Positions 48,608 to 61,299 of a DNA stretch of 64,000 bases are shown here, one piece after another. The DNA comes from Sinotaia quadrata (lineage: Eukaryota; Mollusca; Gastropoda; Architaenioglossa; Viviparidae), in assembly GCA_028829895.1 (NCBI GenBank), contig CM054181.1:5790001-5854000 (forward strand), in the 5' to 3' direction. The notes beneath the pieces are model-generated. The model had not been told where the DNA came from and did not search any database. It worked only from the letters and a program-made list of their open reading frames with translations. The position numbers and the translations under genes are program-made. Each line of letters opens with the position of its first letter. Position 1 is the stretch's first letter.

Positions 48608-48905
48608 CTCATTTTCCTAAATATATTCGAAGTACTGACTGCTCCCTCATTTTCCTAAATACATTCTAAGTACTGACTGCTCCCTCATTTTCCTAAATAC
48701 ATTCTAAATACTGACTGCTCCCTTATTTTCCTAAATACATTCTAAGTACTGACTGCTTCCTCATTTTCCTAAATGCATTCTAAATACTGACTGCTCCCTC
48801 ATTTTCCTAAATACATTCTACTGACTGCTCCCTCATTTTCCTAAATACATTCTAAGTACTGACTGCTCCCTCATTTTCCTAACTGCATTCTAAATACTGA
48901 CTGCA
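48608..48905. repeat. ~38 bp minisatellite, eight units
   Basis: The unit is ACTGACTGCTCCCTCATTTT plus CCTAAATACATTCTAAGT. Small deletions occur in two units. Confidence 0.95.
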
Positions 48906-50480
48906 AGTCCTGATGCTCGAACAAGTCGTCGGCAAGTGGCAAAAGTAATCATTATATAATTTAAATAACGTCCAGACATATTTTAAATCTAAGATTAGAA
49001 GCTGGATTCAAAACAGACATTTATCATTTTTATGTCTGTAGATGGACGATCTCAAAGACGCGTTTCATTCTGTCTCATTGTTTGACTTGTGTGGGATTTC
49101 ATTTAGGGGCTGGGGTGTCTGTGGGGTACCTGTAGGCCTACCTTTGTCACTGACAAGTTGTGTTTCTGGTTTTAGTCAATAACTGACTCAGTCACGTGAT
49201 GTTTTGTGTGCAGAACATATTGCCTCTTTACAATTCCGCATCTTCGCGGATATTTATGGCTGAGACGTGAAATAGAAAGTTCGGTGTTCAGACTGAAGCG
49301 ACAAAGGGGACACAACTCTAAAGCATCCTGCTTCCCCCCCCAACCCGAGGGCTTCATAAGGCCAAAGAAACCCCTGGCGATTTAATTGACGAAAATGACT
49401 GTCATTATCGCAAACAAACCTCCCGCCCGTTTTGGGGCGTCCAATATGGCTACAAACACTGCTAATTATCTGGCCTGTCGCTTAGGGGTCGACATTTGGC
49501 GAAATGTGGTTCGCAGAGACAGTGCAGTTGTTGGGTTGATAGAGTTGGGGAGGGAACTGTCAGGATGCTGGGGCAGTGTAGGAACGGTAGATTTGTGTCT
49601 CCTTAAAAGTTTATTATGGGATGGACAAACGGATTTTCTCCTACGTCTAATGGGAAGAGACAATCCAAACTTTACTGTCTTCTGATAAGGATCAGCAGTT
49701 AAGTCCCCTCGAAGTGGAGAATCGGGCTTTTAGCTGTCGTCTGATAGGAGTCTGACTTGTGCCGCTAGCTACGTCACCTAGAATCGAGTGGGAAATTTCA
49801 AAGCCGAATATTATAAATAAATAATTATATAAAAATTAAACTAATAAATAAGAAGCAAAACTAAACTATATAGGGTTTTCATGTGGCCTGCCAAGGGTTT
49901 TCATGTGATCTAGGAAAACAGTCCTATGTTCACGTATTTAAACTTCTCAACTGTAATTATTTTTTAAAAGTTTGTGTTCAAATATTAACAACATATTAAC
50001 AACTGAAAATTTATTATGATGTTATTTAGAAAAACCGTTGTTTTGCTATTTCAAATATTAATTATTTTACTTAATGAACTATGCAGCCCATGACTAGGTG
50101 TAAATTTGTGTATGTGGCACTTGCACTTGGAAGTTTGCCCACCTCTGCAGTAGAGTGTATGCTGGTCAAGAGACAGTTCTCTTGTAGGGACGCTAAGATT
50201 TTGTGTAAACTTGTATCTTCCGGAGTGAGGACAAGCTGGGCTAGGAATTACATAGGAATTGCATAAGTAGCTCAAAGCTGAGTCTAATTAAAGTGTCAGG
50301 GCTTCAAATCTGTAACACTGTTTATAAAGATTTAAAGTGACAAAGCCACAACTATTATGACTATTTAAAGTATTATTATTATTAGATTCAAAATATTATC
50401 ATGAATTAAAATAATTTTGTCTTTTAAGTGACTTAATAAAAAGTGAGAAGGTTGATGGATCCGCCATATTGATTAGAACA
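48906..50480. other. No supported gene; possible hAT-like non-autonomous element end near 50.1 kb
   Basis: The open frame at 49386-49685 (+, 99 codons) has mixed composition but no domain I recognise and no clear splice sites. Around 50110-50146 the minus strand reads GCAGAGGTGGGCAAACTTCC, resembling the terminal repeat of hAT-type elements; the other end may lie near 49880. This is a weak match. Confidence 0.3.
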
Positions 50481-50486
50481 GTCTTT

Positions 50487-51062
50487 CAAAAGTTGTGTTT
50501 CAAACTGTCTGAACAGTTTAAGATTGTGTTTCAAACTGTCTGAACAATCTCAGATTGTGTTTCAAACTGTCCGAACAGTCTAAGAATATTTTTAGACTGT
50601 GTGAACACTAGTCGGCTCTTCAATAAAAAGTGCAGCTCCATCAGATGCCGCACCCTGATTGTACGTAAATCGGTTACATGTATTCATGTTAGCAGGAGAG
50701 GTAATACATATTCAAAAAAGTCTACTCGAGACTGTCCCCCTCCCATCCCATTGATCCTAACATTCCTATGTGACTTAAGTGAATTTATACAAGTTAAAAT
50801 CACAAGTGATCTTAAAGAGAATCCCAACTTTTTCTATGTGACTTAAGTGAATTTATACATTAAAATCACAAGTGATCTTAAACAGAATCCAAACTTTTTC
50901 TATGTGACTTATGTGAATTTATACAAGTTAAAATCACAAATCATAAAATCATAAAATCATAAAATCTCTTAAAGAGAATCCCAACTTTTTATATGCGACT
51001 TAAATGAATTTATGCAAGTTAAAATCACAAGAGATCTTAAGGAGAATCCTAACTTTCTCTAA
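50487..51062. repeat. Two minisatellites (~35-40 bp and ~69 bp units)
   Basis: 50487-50600 repeats GTGTTTCAAACTGTCTGAAC. 50770-51062 holds four units with TGACTTAAGTGAATTTATAC and TTAAAATCACAAGTGATCTT. Confidence 0.9.
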
Positions 51063-51145
51063 ATCACTTTATCTTTTTATTCCTCATCTCCTCCACTTTT
51101 TGTGACGAGTGACTGTGCATTTTTTAAGGGAAAAAAGAGAAAATG

Positions 51146-51152
<7 letters not shown>

Positions 51153-51235
<83 letters not shown>
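51153..51235. repeat. (GT)n(GA)n compound microsatellite
   Basis: A GT run of about 27 bp is followed by a GA run of about 50 bp. Confidence 0.97.
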
Positions 51236-51237
<2 letters not shown>

Positions 51238-51699
51238 GGTGTTTCAATCCATTTATGCTTAAGGTGATCTGTTAAATTTTCACGCTGACGATTCTTGTAT
51301 AGAGATCGACTTTTGTGGCTTCTCACATTTCAAACACGTGTGTTCATCAACTACACTCCATTTGTAGTGCAGTCAGGCGCAAGAGTCGCTGCAGGGGGAG
51401 GTAATTAGTACTCTTGCTCACTAGGGAGAATAATCGTGTGTGACCAATATGGCCGTCCCAGCGTGAACGCCTCGCTGTCGATAGAGCTGGGGCTTAGCAA
51501 GCACTACCTCCTCCACACCCACCCACACGTAATATCCCCACGTTTATAGTAACAACACTTTTTGTCTGGTCTACCATTGTGTGGGCGCGCGACCATTGTC
51601 CAGTACGTACTTTATATTTCGCCTTCTGTTACTGTACCCATCTCCCCCCCCCCCCCCACACACACACATAGAAGTCTATCAAAAGGTTATACAATGACA

Positions 51700-51935
51700 T
51701 GCAATGCCATTAATTACTCGTAAATCTTAACCATTGGATATAAAAATTACTCATCCAGTTGGAAATGTTTTGGATTATATTTGCAATTTCTAACATATTC
51801 TCAACTCGAGTTGTTTATTCCAACTCTGACATTTAAAAAGTGCCATCATAAGGAGTGCCCAAGTTCCGGTCACTTTGACAATTTAACAATTTATATAACA
51901 ATAAGTCTAGGGATGGGCAAATTTACTCCGCCACA
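51700..51935 (-). repeat. Dispersed repeat family, copy D (left part only, inverted)
   Basis: The reverse complement reads GGCGGAGTAAATTTGCCCAT, then TTGTTATATAAATTGTTA, GGAACTTGGGCACTCCTTAT, AATAAACAACTCGAGTTGAG and GGTTAAGATTTACGAG. This matches the left parts of the other copies. Confidence 0.8.
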
Positions 51936-52632
51936 GTTTGTTTGTAATGCATTGTAAATGTAATTATAGTTTCATAAAATTTGGTTTATGCACATAAAAA
52001 AATTCGTGCCAAATATGTGGTTGCCATAGACGCTATAATGCGAGAGTATTTTCAATATGGAGGAACTTTGGCGACAGTGTATTGCCCTCGTGTCTTCTCC
52101 ATATGTAGAGCTCTGTGAAATATTCTCTTAAGCATACATGACTGAAATAGAAACTTTAAGATGTACGTCCTTATGCATTCTATCGAGTTTGTATTTTATT
52201 TTTTGCCTTTAAAAACGTGAGTAACGATTCTTTATTTCATTATTTTCATTTCCTGCTGTACTAATTTTCCAGATTTTTTCCGCCATTTTTCTTCTTCTTA
52301 TCAAAAATCTGTTTCGCCCAATCCACACTTTTTGCATTTGTTTCAATCGTATTTATCTTTCAAGGGTTCAGATTTAATGCTGACTTCAAAATTAAAATAT
52401 TAATTTGTTAACAAAAGGAAGAGAGACGAATATTCAACAGGTCTTGAGAAAGTCTAAATTAAAAAAGTAACCCTCCCCATTCACCCACTCCCAAATCCAA
52501 TGAATAATACCCTTTCTGACACCTTGTAAATATTCCATATATATATATATATACATAAATACATATACACACATATATACATTTACACAGAAACATATTC
52601 AATATAAAACACTCCCCGCCCACCCACCACAC

Positions 52633-52717
<85 letters not shown>

Positions 52718-53030
52718 AATCAGAAATCCGAAAGGTGAAAAGGTATCTGTTAAACCTTCAGTGACTAATACCCTTCTGATGTCCTTTGAAACCTTCAACT
52801 GTTGACGCTCCACTGCTGTCTTTAAAACCTTCTGTTGCTAATACCCCACTGTCTGTCAAAGTGTTCAAGTTTTCATGTCCAGCTGTGTATGAAAGCTTTT
52901 AACTGTTTATACACAACTGTGTAAAATGCCTTTAACTGTTACTGCTCCACTGCTGTCTTTAAAATAAAATACTCAAGTTGCGATTATCTCTTTCACTCTG
53001 TAGTGTAGGAAAATGATTTATTTTGTCCAG
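51936..53030. other. No supported gene; microsatellites
   Basis: It contains TA and TG dinucleotide runs at 52535-52560 and 52628-52717. The rest is unremarkable AT-rich sequence. Confidence 0.45.
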
Positions 53031-53039
53031 ATCTTGATC

Positions 53040-53580
53040 TGGTGAAATCCGCTTGTTTGGTACTGGCTTTACAGTTGCTTTACACACTGGCTGCAACAGT
53101 CGTATAAAATATCAAACAATTGAAAATACTAGTGCCTCTGGCTAGGGACAGTAGCTTTACACACTGGCTGCAACAACAGTCTATAAAATAAACGATTGAA
53201 AATACGAATGTCTGACCTGGAACAGTATCTTTACACACTGTCCATACAAAAAGTCATTAAAAATATCAAACAATTGAAAATATTAATGTGTCTTGCTAGG
53301 GACAGTAGCTATACACAATGGCCACACACAAACTAAAAACCAAGTCGAAGAAAATATTAACCAATTAATATTGTAATGTTCTATTCAGGTTAGCGACAGA
53401 CAATTACTTTTACACGCTGCCAAACATACAAAGAGTCAGAAAATACAAACAATTACATATGCTAATGTTCTAGGCTAGCGACAGGCAATTACTTTTACAC
53501 ACTGCCAAACATACAAAGAGTAAGAAAATACAAACAATTACATATGCTAATGTTCTAGGCTAGGGACAGGCATTGGCGCT
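53040..53580. repeat. Diverged ~65-100 bp tandem array
   Basis: Segments with TTTACACACTGGCTGCAACA, AAAATATCAAACAATTGAAAATA and GGCTAGGGACAGTAGC recur at least six times. The last two copies are closest. Confidence 0.75.
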
Positions 53581-53825
53581 AAAAGTAGGACTCTAGACAC
53601 GCGCTCAGGAGAATTGGGCTCGACCAGCCCTCGCTGAGAAAGACTTACTATTGAATTTTATCCGCTTTATAGCTCCAGGATGGGTTTCGTTTGAAGTGGG
53701 GCATTGCAACATGTTCCAGTGTGCAAAGGTACTTGCTCATGCTAAAGATCCCTTTGCTTTTATTGACATTCAGATAGTGACTTCCAGAGGAAAGAGGAGC
53801 ATTTAGAAAATCCATCAAACATTGC

Positions 53826-53895
53826 GCACACACACACACGTGCACACACACACACGAACACACACATGCACAGACACACACACACATGCACAAAC
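53826..53895. repeat. (CA)n interrupted microsatellite
   Basis: CA runs with GTGCACA and ATGCACA interruptions. Confidence 0.95.
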
Positions 53896-54185
53896 CTTCA
53901 TCGTCCCTATCCAGCCACTGTCTGGTGATTGGTTATGACATGGTGAGTTCTGAAATAATCATTCAAAAATGACTCGGTTACAAAATATTTGGTCACAGAT
54001 CCCCAGTTGAGTTTATTCTGTCAGTATTACCTAAACGGTCTATTTATTGCCGAATTACAGTCTTTATCAGCTGTCGATCATGATGGCTAGTGACAGGCAC
54101 TACGTCCATAGTCATACTGACTACATAATAAATAACAGATTTTGGTACTACTGCCTCATGGGCAAACCAAGCATAGTAGCAAAAT

Positions 54186-54242
54186 CATCATTATCATCAT
54201 CACCACCAACATCATCATCATCATCATGACCAACACCAGCAC

Positions 54243-54298
<56 letters not shown>

Positions 54299-54300
54299 CA
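54186..54300. repeat. (ATC)n microsatellite
   Basis: An ATC trinucleotide tract of about 115 bp with a few ACC interruptions. It produces false poly-Ile and poly-Asp frames. Confidence 0.97.
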
Positions 54301-54589
54301 ACCACTACCAGCACAATCATCATTGTCAGTCAAGGGCATGAAACGTTGCCCAGTCTCATTTCTATAAATATTTAAAATAAAATATATGGGAAGGAATTAA
54401 ATCTAACAGGAGGTGTATGAGAAAAGTCTAGTGCAAGCATACATGTTAGGATGAATGAGAGCATGGGAAGTAGCCTTGACCCTTAGGTCAGTCTGACCAG
54501 TCTTTAAATAGCAGAGTAAACTAATGACATGTGTCTTTTCTCACCGCAAATGACACATCTCAATGTGTAGCGGGAAGGCTCGGTCTAAA

Positions 54590-54725
54590 TTGGAGAGATA
54601 GATCAAGATCTGCATGAATGTAAATCCTAAGAAAGGCTTTATTAAGAAAAAAAGAGAGATAGATCGAGATCTGCATGAATGTAAATCCTAAGAAAGGCTT
54701 TATTAAGAAAAAAAGAGAGAATGTG
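54590..54725. repeat. ~67 bp tandem duplication
   Basis: Two copies of AGATAGATCGAGATCTGCAT through AAGGCTTTATTAAGAAAAAA, almost identical. Confidence 0.95.
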
Positions 54726-54729
54726 ATTG

Positions 54730-55285
54730 TGTGGAAAATCCATAAGCTGCTATACAGATGACATTTCTGATTTTTTTGGCTTTGCTTATAGAGAAAAGTA
54801 TGTATTGAACTTTATGAAATTTATGACTATTACTTTGTGTAAAGTGTAGGCAAGATAAATTGTTATGTATAATTAATCCAAGTTTTATTTCAGTTTTGTG
54901 AGATTGTGCTCAGAGAAATAGATTTAGCCATTGCACAAGAGCACTTTATGGTTTGCATATAGCATTCTCTGATTACTGCATTTATTAATTGCAGGATTGT
55001 GTCCATTGTGTCCATCGCTTCCATCTCATTATAATTATCTGCTGGTCGTTGAGCTTTTGGTTTATTGATGCCTCAGCCTGTTAGTTTGTACAGACACTGT
55101 ACTATGTTTTTTTTGAGAGCTAAGAAGTTTACATAGACTGAATCTGTGTTGGGGTCCCTAATCGAAATGTCACAAGTTCAAGGAATGCTGGTGATAATAC
55201 TAGGACTTCACCAGTGTGACTAAGTTAAGTGGGATAGTTACATTGGCCAGGAGTGTGAAAACTGTGTGAAAACTTTTAGAAATAG
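54730..55285. other. No feature seen
   Basis: Unique-looking AT-rich sequence without an open frame of note, splice-bounded exon or repeat. Confidence 0.4.
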
Positions 55286-55289
55286 TGGA

Positions 55290-55485
55290 AAGTTAACTGA
55301 GAAAGAGAATTTATGAACTGGTTAGACTTTATTCAGGGGAAAGTAACTAAGAAAGAGAATTTATGAATTGGTTAGACTTTATTCAGGGGAAAGTAACTAA
55401 GAATGAGAATTTATTAACTGGTTAGACTTTATTCAGGGGAAAGTAACTAAGAAAGAGAATTTATGGTTAGACTTTATTCAGGGAA
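55290..55485. repeat. ~51-54 bp minisatellite, four units
   Basis: The unit contains GGTTAGACTTTATTCAGGGG and AAAGTAACTAAGAAAGAGAA. The last unit is shortened. Confidence 0.92.
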
Positions 55486-55809
55486 ATCTAAAATATCTAA
55501 GGGAGGCTAAAGTTCCTCTGATAGATGCAGTGGAATTGTAATAGTGAAATTTGTGATTTGATTACTGTTTTCTTCCTTCATTGTTTATTTTTCTTTATAT
55601 AAATATTTTATTAGTTTTTCACCTGTCTTGCGTCATTTCTTATCATCTTCACTTCGTAAAACTCATCAATTGTAGTCATTGTACCTGTCTTTAGTACTTG
55701 TCTAATTACATGTGAGGTATTCCTTCCTCTGGGGCTGGAACGAGCTACCGGAAGTGATTGACATCAATTGTTGTGTTGTTCGTAGTATTCATTAATTTAT
55801 AGGCGACCA

Positions 55810-55941
55810 ACAGTCATCATCATCATCATCATCATCACCATCATCACCATCATCACCATCATCATCGCTATTATTATTATTCGTTATTTATTTTAATAAC
55901 TTAGCCTTCCCGAATTTCCGGTCTTTGTTTAGACGAACACA

Positions 55942-56015
<74 letters not shown>
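55810..56015. repeat. (ATC)n and (CA)n microsatellites
   Basis: An ATC/ACC tract lies at 55812-55868 and a CA run of about 80 bp at 55930-56015. Confidence 0.95.
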
Positions 56016-56018
<3 letters not shown>

Positions 56019-56019
56019 A

Positions 56020-56625
56020 AGCCAGCTGTAGTTTTGTAGTTTAATTGATTTCTCAATCACGACTCTAGTTATTACAGAACCCGCCATTAATCTCTCACAA
56101 CTAGACTGGATCGCACTGTTTTTGCTGGCTTGCGAGCTTTTCTAATTCAACATCTTCCGCGCACTAGCAACTTACTCCCCCTGATTACAAGACAAATCTC
56201 AAGTCAGTGCGCCCCTTGTAGACAGAGCCGTGCATTCGATCTCAATTGTTACACCCTGAACGACAGCCACCTCACAGTGCAACTCCTGGGAATTGTTGAA
56301 TGCCGGCATTCTGAGGACCCGCGAGAAAAAGCGAGAGCAATGAAGCGCGAGAGACAAGATTAACTCCGTCTGTGACTTTGTGTGAGCGGCTAATCCTTTT
56401 CATCGACGCGGACTGATGCTGTAGTTTGACGAATCACGTCCACCCGATACTTCAATAATTATAAAGTCGTCAGCTTAACCGAAGTCAGTCGCGTCAATTG
56501 CTCCAATAATAAGTTAATGTTGTTGTTGTTGTATCAGAAGTGGTGGTTGTTGATGTTGCAGCTCTTCTTGTTATTTTAGTTTTGGGTATCCTTGTTTCAT
56601 GGTTTTCTTACGTTTGTGTAACCAA
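56020..56625. other. No supported gene
   Basis: The open frame at 56130-56363 (+, 77 codons) has no recognised domain. Composition is slightly more GC-rich than the surroundings. Confidence 0.35.
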
Positions 56626-56628
56626 AAG

Positions 56629-56859
<231 letters not shown>

Positions 56860-56933
56860 GATAGATTTGCCTGAAAATTTTGTTAGATACATAAAGTAAG
56901 AGTAGATAAATGGCATCGGAGCGGAGGGAGTGT

Positions 56934-57432
56934 GTATATATATATATATACACACGCACGTACACACACACACACACACACATACCACAACACATCACAC
57001 ATACAGAGAGGCAAAGAGAGAGAGAGAGAGAGAGAGCGTACACAATCCGGAAATTAACACACACACACACACACATACAGAGAGGCAAAAAGAGAGAGAG
57101 TACATAATCAGGAAATTAACACACACACGCAGAGAGAGAGAGAGAGGGAGAGAGAGAGAGCGAGAGAGAGCGAGAGAGCGTACACAATCAGGAAATTAAC
57201 ACACACGCAGAGAGAGAGAGAGAGAGAGAGAGCGTACACAATCCGGAAATTAACACACACACACACACACATACAGAGAGGCAAAAAGAGAGAGAGTACA
57301 TAATCAGGAAATTAACACACACACGCAGAGAGAGAGAGAGAGGGAGAGAGAGAGAGAGAGATAGCGTACACAATCCGGAAATTAACACACACAAAGAGAG
57401 AGAGCGAGAGAGCGTACACAATCCAGAAATTA
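56934..57432. repeat. Compound array: AC and AG runs around a conserved 20-bp core
   Basis: About six units each combine a CA run, an AGAGAG run and the core GTACACAATCCGGAAATTAAC (variants TACATAATCAGGAAATTAAC). It begins with a (TA)n tract. Confidence 0.93.
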
Positions 57433-57549
57433 GTTGTAGCTCGTAGAAAACTAATCAAATAGCAAAAGGAAAATTTATTCAGGAGTAGATAACTGAATAT
57501 TTACTCAAGAATAGATAACTACAAACGAGAAAACGGAGTATATATTCAA

Positions 57550-57725
57550 GATATGATTAAATGCCAAAACGTATTTATTCACAGGTATATAACTAACTAT
57601 AGAACACAGGAAATACATTATATACTTACAGGTATATAACTAACTATAGAACACAGAAAATACATTAAATACTTATAGGTATATAACTAACTAGAACACA
57701 GGAAATACATTAAATACTTACCGTT
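57550..57725. repeat. ~50 bp minisatellite, three units
   Basis: The unit contains AGGTATATAACTAACTATAG and AACACAGGAAATACATTA. Confidence 0.9.
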
Positions 57726-57889
57726 CGTTCATAGAAGGCATTTCCAAACAAGGAGACGATATATGTGCTTGCATAAATTAAGAAAAAGAATGTAACCAAC
57801 ATCAGGCTACATTGAGGAAGCTTTCCCCTACTTCTATTCAATTCAAGGTCATTATTGATTGCCTAATACATGCCCCAGCCAACTTTACT

Positions 57890-59310
57890 ATCTGTGACAC
57901 AACGCCACCCTAGTTATTGATTATGATTATTATTAATTATTCGTAATTAATTGCAAGTGATGAAAATCTTAATTTATGCTATTAATAATTCTCCAGAAGA
58001 GACCACATGTCTCTCTCACTTGGTGAATATGCGGACGTTGTAAATGATTTTCTCTCTTCCACAACATTAAAGACAACATTTACCAGCACACACTTTTTCC
58101 GTAGGTGGAAAATTCTTACTAAAGAAGAAGACAAATCCATCCTTAATCTATATTCAGTGAGCCCCCATTCACCCACTTTCTTCTTCAATATAAGGTCATC
58201 AATATGTGTAAGAAGATCAATATATTTAGCAATAAATTTATTAAATCAATAATCAAATATACACATGACAAATACAATGAAAAAGATTATTTGACATCAA
58301 AATTTCCACAAATCAACGTTCAAATAATTTCTATATTTTGTACAGTCTTATATCAGCTCAGCATTAGTGTCAATATAAATCACAGGATAGTTCTTATTAG
58401 AAAACAGAAATGGAGTTATTAGAGATAAGGGATAATAGTTTTAACCTGAATTAAGTGCTGCCAGAATAGTCCTTGAGCACTTTGGCAACAAAAACACAAG
58501 TTTATCATGCCCCCATTATTACGTCAGTTCCGGGTGTTTCTCTTGCATGTTGAAAACACTGTTACTGCCGTGTCAACTCCTTCAAGCAAAACAATAATTG
58601 TAGCAATTTCCAGCAACTTCTCTGCACCAGAAATTGCTCATGTAGTCAGTGGAGTGTAGTGTATTCCTACACTTACACAGTGCAGTAGTCAGTGGAGTGT
58701 AGTGTATTCCTACACTTACACAGTGCAGTAGTCAGTGGAGTGTAGTGTATTCCTACACTTACACAGTGCAGTAGTCAGTGGATTGTAGTGTATTCCTACA
58801 CTTACACAGTGCAGTAGTCAGTGGAGTGTAGTGTATTCCTACACTTACACAGTGCAGTAGTCAGTGGAGTGTAGTGTATTCCTACACTTACACAGTGCAG
58901 TAGTCAGTGGAGTGTAGTGTATTCCTACACTTACACAGTGCAGTAGTCAGTGGATTGTAGTGTATTCCTACACTTACACAGTGCAGTAGAAGCTCTTGTG
59001 TCTACCACGATTGTAGAGGTCTATAACCAATAGACCAGGTGGTTCAAATCTTACACAAAAAGAATAGCTGCGTTATCCATTAATGGCCACCTTTCATTAC
59101 CAGACTTCTTGCTACTCCAAATTCAAAGTGATCAGAGAATAGAATTCTCTAAAGCATGTACACTTTTAAATCTTAGCCCATTGGCTGGTCTCATTATCAT
59201 AAATCATAATAATTGGATAATTAAAAAAAACCACTCACCCAGTTGGGATTAGTTTGCATTACATCAGCAATTTCTAGCATATTCTCAACTTGAGAGTGTG
59301 GGTGTGTATG
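57890..59310 (-). repeat. Dispersed repeat family, inverted copy E/F
   Basis: 57890-58265 in reverse complement matches the right end of the family (GGTGGCGTTGTGTCACA, ATTGCAAGTGATGAAAATCT in plus orientation, GGGGGCTCACTG). 59165-59310 in reverse complement matches the left part (GAGAATATGCTAGAAATTGC, ACCAGCCAATGGGCT). The two pieces are in the right order and orientation to be one element split or replaced in the middle by other sequence, including a 43-bp array. Confidence 0.7.
58642..58988. repeat. 43 bp minisatellite, eight units, each with an inverted repeat
   Basis: The unit is GTAGTCAGTGGAGTGTAGTG plus TATTCCTACACTTACACAGT plus GCA. GTGTAG and CTACAC are inverted repeats separated by 7 nt. 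Units differ only by GGAGTG versus GGATTG. Confidence 0.96.
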
Positions 59311-59329
59311 TTTATAAAAGTGATATAAA

Positions 59330-59840
59330 GTCTATTTAATATAAATCTTCCTCTTTCTCTAAACCAAAATTCACAACCCTCCTCCTCCTCCTCATCATCA
59401 TCATCGTTGTCATCACCATCATCATCATATGCCTTCTTGGTTCTTTCTCGTCAGTATTTATTCCAGAAAATCTCTAATTGGTCCAGTCTGTCTGTATTTG
59501 ATCCTAGAACATCTTCACTAGGTTCAAACTGTCTTCATAATGTCCCCAAATATCTCTATGTAATCATTCTGTCTGCACTTGGTCTCACCATCTGTACCTG
59601 GTCCCTATCATCCTGTATTTAATCTATAATATCTTTAATTGGTCCATCCCATGTGCATTTGGTCCCAGTATATCTGCAATTAGTCTTACTACTCTAACAT
59701 ATCTTTAATTGATCCAACTCGTATGCATTTTGTCCCAGTACATCTCTTTTTGGTCCATCTAACATATCTTTAATTGGTCCATCCCATGTGCATTTTGTCC
59801 AAGTACATCTCTTTTTGGTCCAGTCTGTCTTCTGCAGTGA
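59330..59840. repeat. (CTC/ATC)n microsatellite and diverged ~40-60 bp tandem array
   Basis: 59380-59425 is a CTC/ATC tract. 59440-59840 repeats CTTTAATTGGTCCATCCCAT, GTGCATTTTGTCCAAGTACA and TCTCTTTTTGGTCC with much divergence. Confidence 0.75.
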
Positions 59841-60520
59841 CCATGAGTATCAGGCTTGTGCGAGAGAACACAGGACTAGCATAAATCGTGGTCAATCTAT
59901 ATCTGTACAGCTGAAGCCAACGCATCAACGTCCCTTTCCGTCTCGCCTCTTTCACCACACCCAGGGTGGCTTTGCAGTTCGTCAAGCAGTAAATCACTTT
60001 CATTCATCTCGGGTCTACCCCTCAATGGAAGCACTTGGGTGCGCCGAACAGCAGGTCGTTCTGAAAATGTGGATGAGTAAAATGTAATGCTAATCTGAAA
60101 ATCTCTGGCAGCCAGTCGTTCTGAAAAAGTGGGTGACTATGGTGAAGCGCTAACCTGAACACGTGGGTCACATGTTTCCGCCCAGACAAAATCCGTGGTG
60201 AGTCATTAGCATTGCCAATAAGCTAAGTGTAGTTCAGAATCGGCTTCGTTTCACAGCCGCCCCTATCCACCAACCACCTGTTACTTAGAGGTTAAGGGCA
60301 TAGGTTGAAGGTCATTAAGGCCTGCTGGAAGACTAACCATATGGATAAGTGATGACAGAGATGGGTGGGGTGGTGGTGCACGTAACCACCGTTGCAACGT
60401 CAGAACGTTGGTATCCACAACTTTACTGTCAAGGTCGGTGATATTTGTAAATCTTGAAGGCTTGTGGGTCAGCTTCCAGTTCTGTGAATTTGTTACTGAG
60501 AAAGAATATTCACTTGTGAT
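59841..60520. other. No supported gene
   Basis: The open frame at 59788-60087 (+, 99 codons) begins inside the diverged array and ends in a 66-bp near-duplication (CAGTCGTTCTGAAAA-type, 60050-60165), so it is doubtful. The 60180-60500 part is GC-balanced unique sequence. Nothing is recognised. Confidence 0.35.
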
Positions 60521-60521
60521 T

Positions 60522-60712
60522 CATGTGTGATATTACCAGATTGTTTTGTTGTGATATTACCTGGACTGTTTTATTGTTATATTACCTGGATTGTTGTGAT
60601 ATTACCAGATTGTTTTGTTGTGATACTACCTGGATTGTTTTGTTGTGATACTACCAGATTGTTTTGTTGTGATATCACGAGGATTGTTTTGTTGTGCAAT
60701 TACCTGCATCTT
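60522..60712. repeat. ~26-30 bp minisatellite, about seven units
   Basis: The unit is GTTTTGTTGTGATATTACCT plus GGATT, with ACCAG/ACCTG and ATACT/ATATT/ATATC variants. Confidence 0.9.
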
Positions 60713-60714
60713 TG

Positions 60715-61295
60715 TTTTGGCGTTAACATACAGTCAAACCATCACTATCATGAACATTTCTTTCTCTCTCATCTTTTTTCTTTTGTCATCTTTTATCTTT
60801 GGCACATTTTTCATAACCTTAACAACCCCATACCCACCCCTTTCATTAAACAACTTATCTGAAGAAGCATGTCGCCTAAAAGAAGGAAGTAAATTATTTA
60901 TGGCGGTAATATAATAACTGCTCGTTAAAAACGAGGGAAAAAATTCGACCCCTCCTACCACCATTTTTCACCATCGGTGCGACAAGCTGGCAGCACGTTT
61001 GAAGTGTTAAAACATGATGACAATTAAAGTGGTTAAGTCGCGTATGATCGCTATTTTACCTCAGCTCGTTTTCGTGCGCAAGGACCAGAAATTATTGGTA
61101 GTCACTGAGCCAGAGGAGCGCGAGTCGAAGTGTAGCCGAGGGCTGCAGACGATAGATGTTTTTCAGTTTCATCCATGTTCGAGAATTAACAGATCTTTGT
61201 ATAGGTTGAGAGACATCAGGGTGATGAGATTAGCCTCAGGTACGCATTATTTAGCGAGTCTCATTCGCGCGTACTTCTCGTGAGAAGTCAGCAGA
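60715..61295. other. No supported gene
   Basis: The open frame at 61014-61283 (+, 89 codons) is of mixed composition with no recognised domain. A small inverted repeat, CTCGTTAAAAACGAG, lies at about 60922-60936. Confidence 0.35.
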
Positions 61296-61299
61296 ACGA

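Noticed and set aside
58990..59055. tRNA-like segment with a B-box-like GGTTCAAATC
   Set aside because: No convincing A box or cloverleaf can be drawn. At most it is a decayed tRNA-derived SINE piece.
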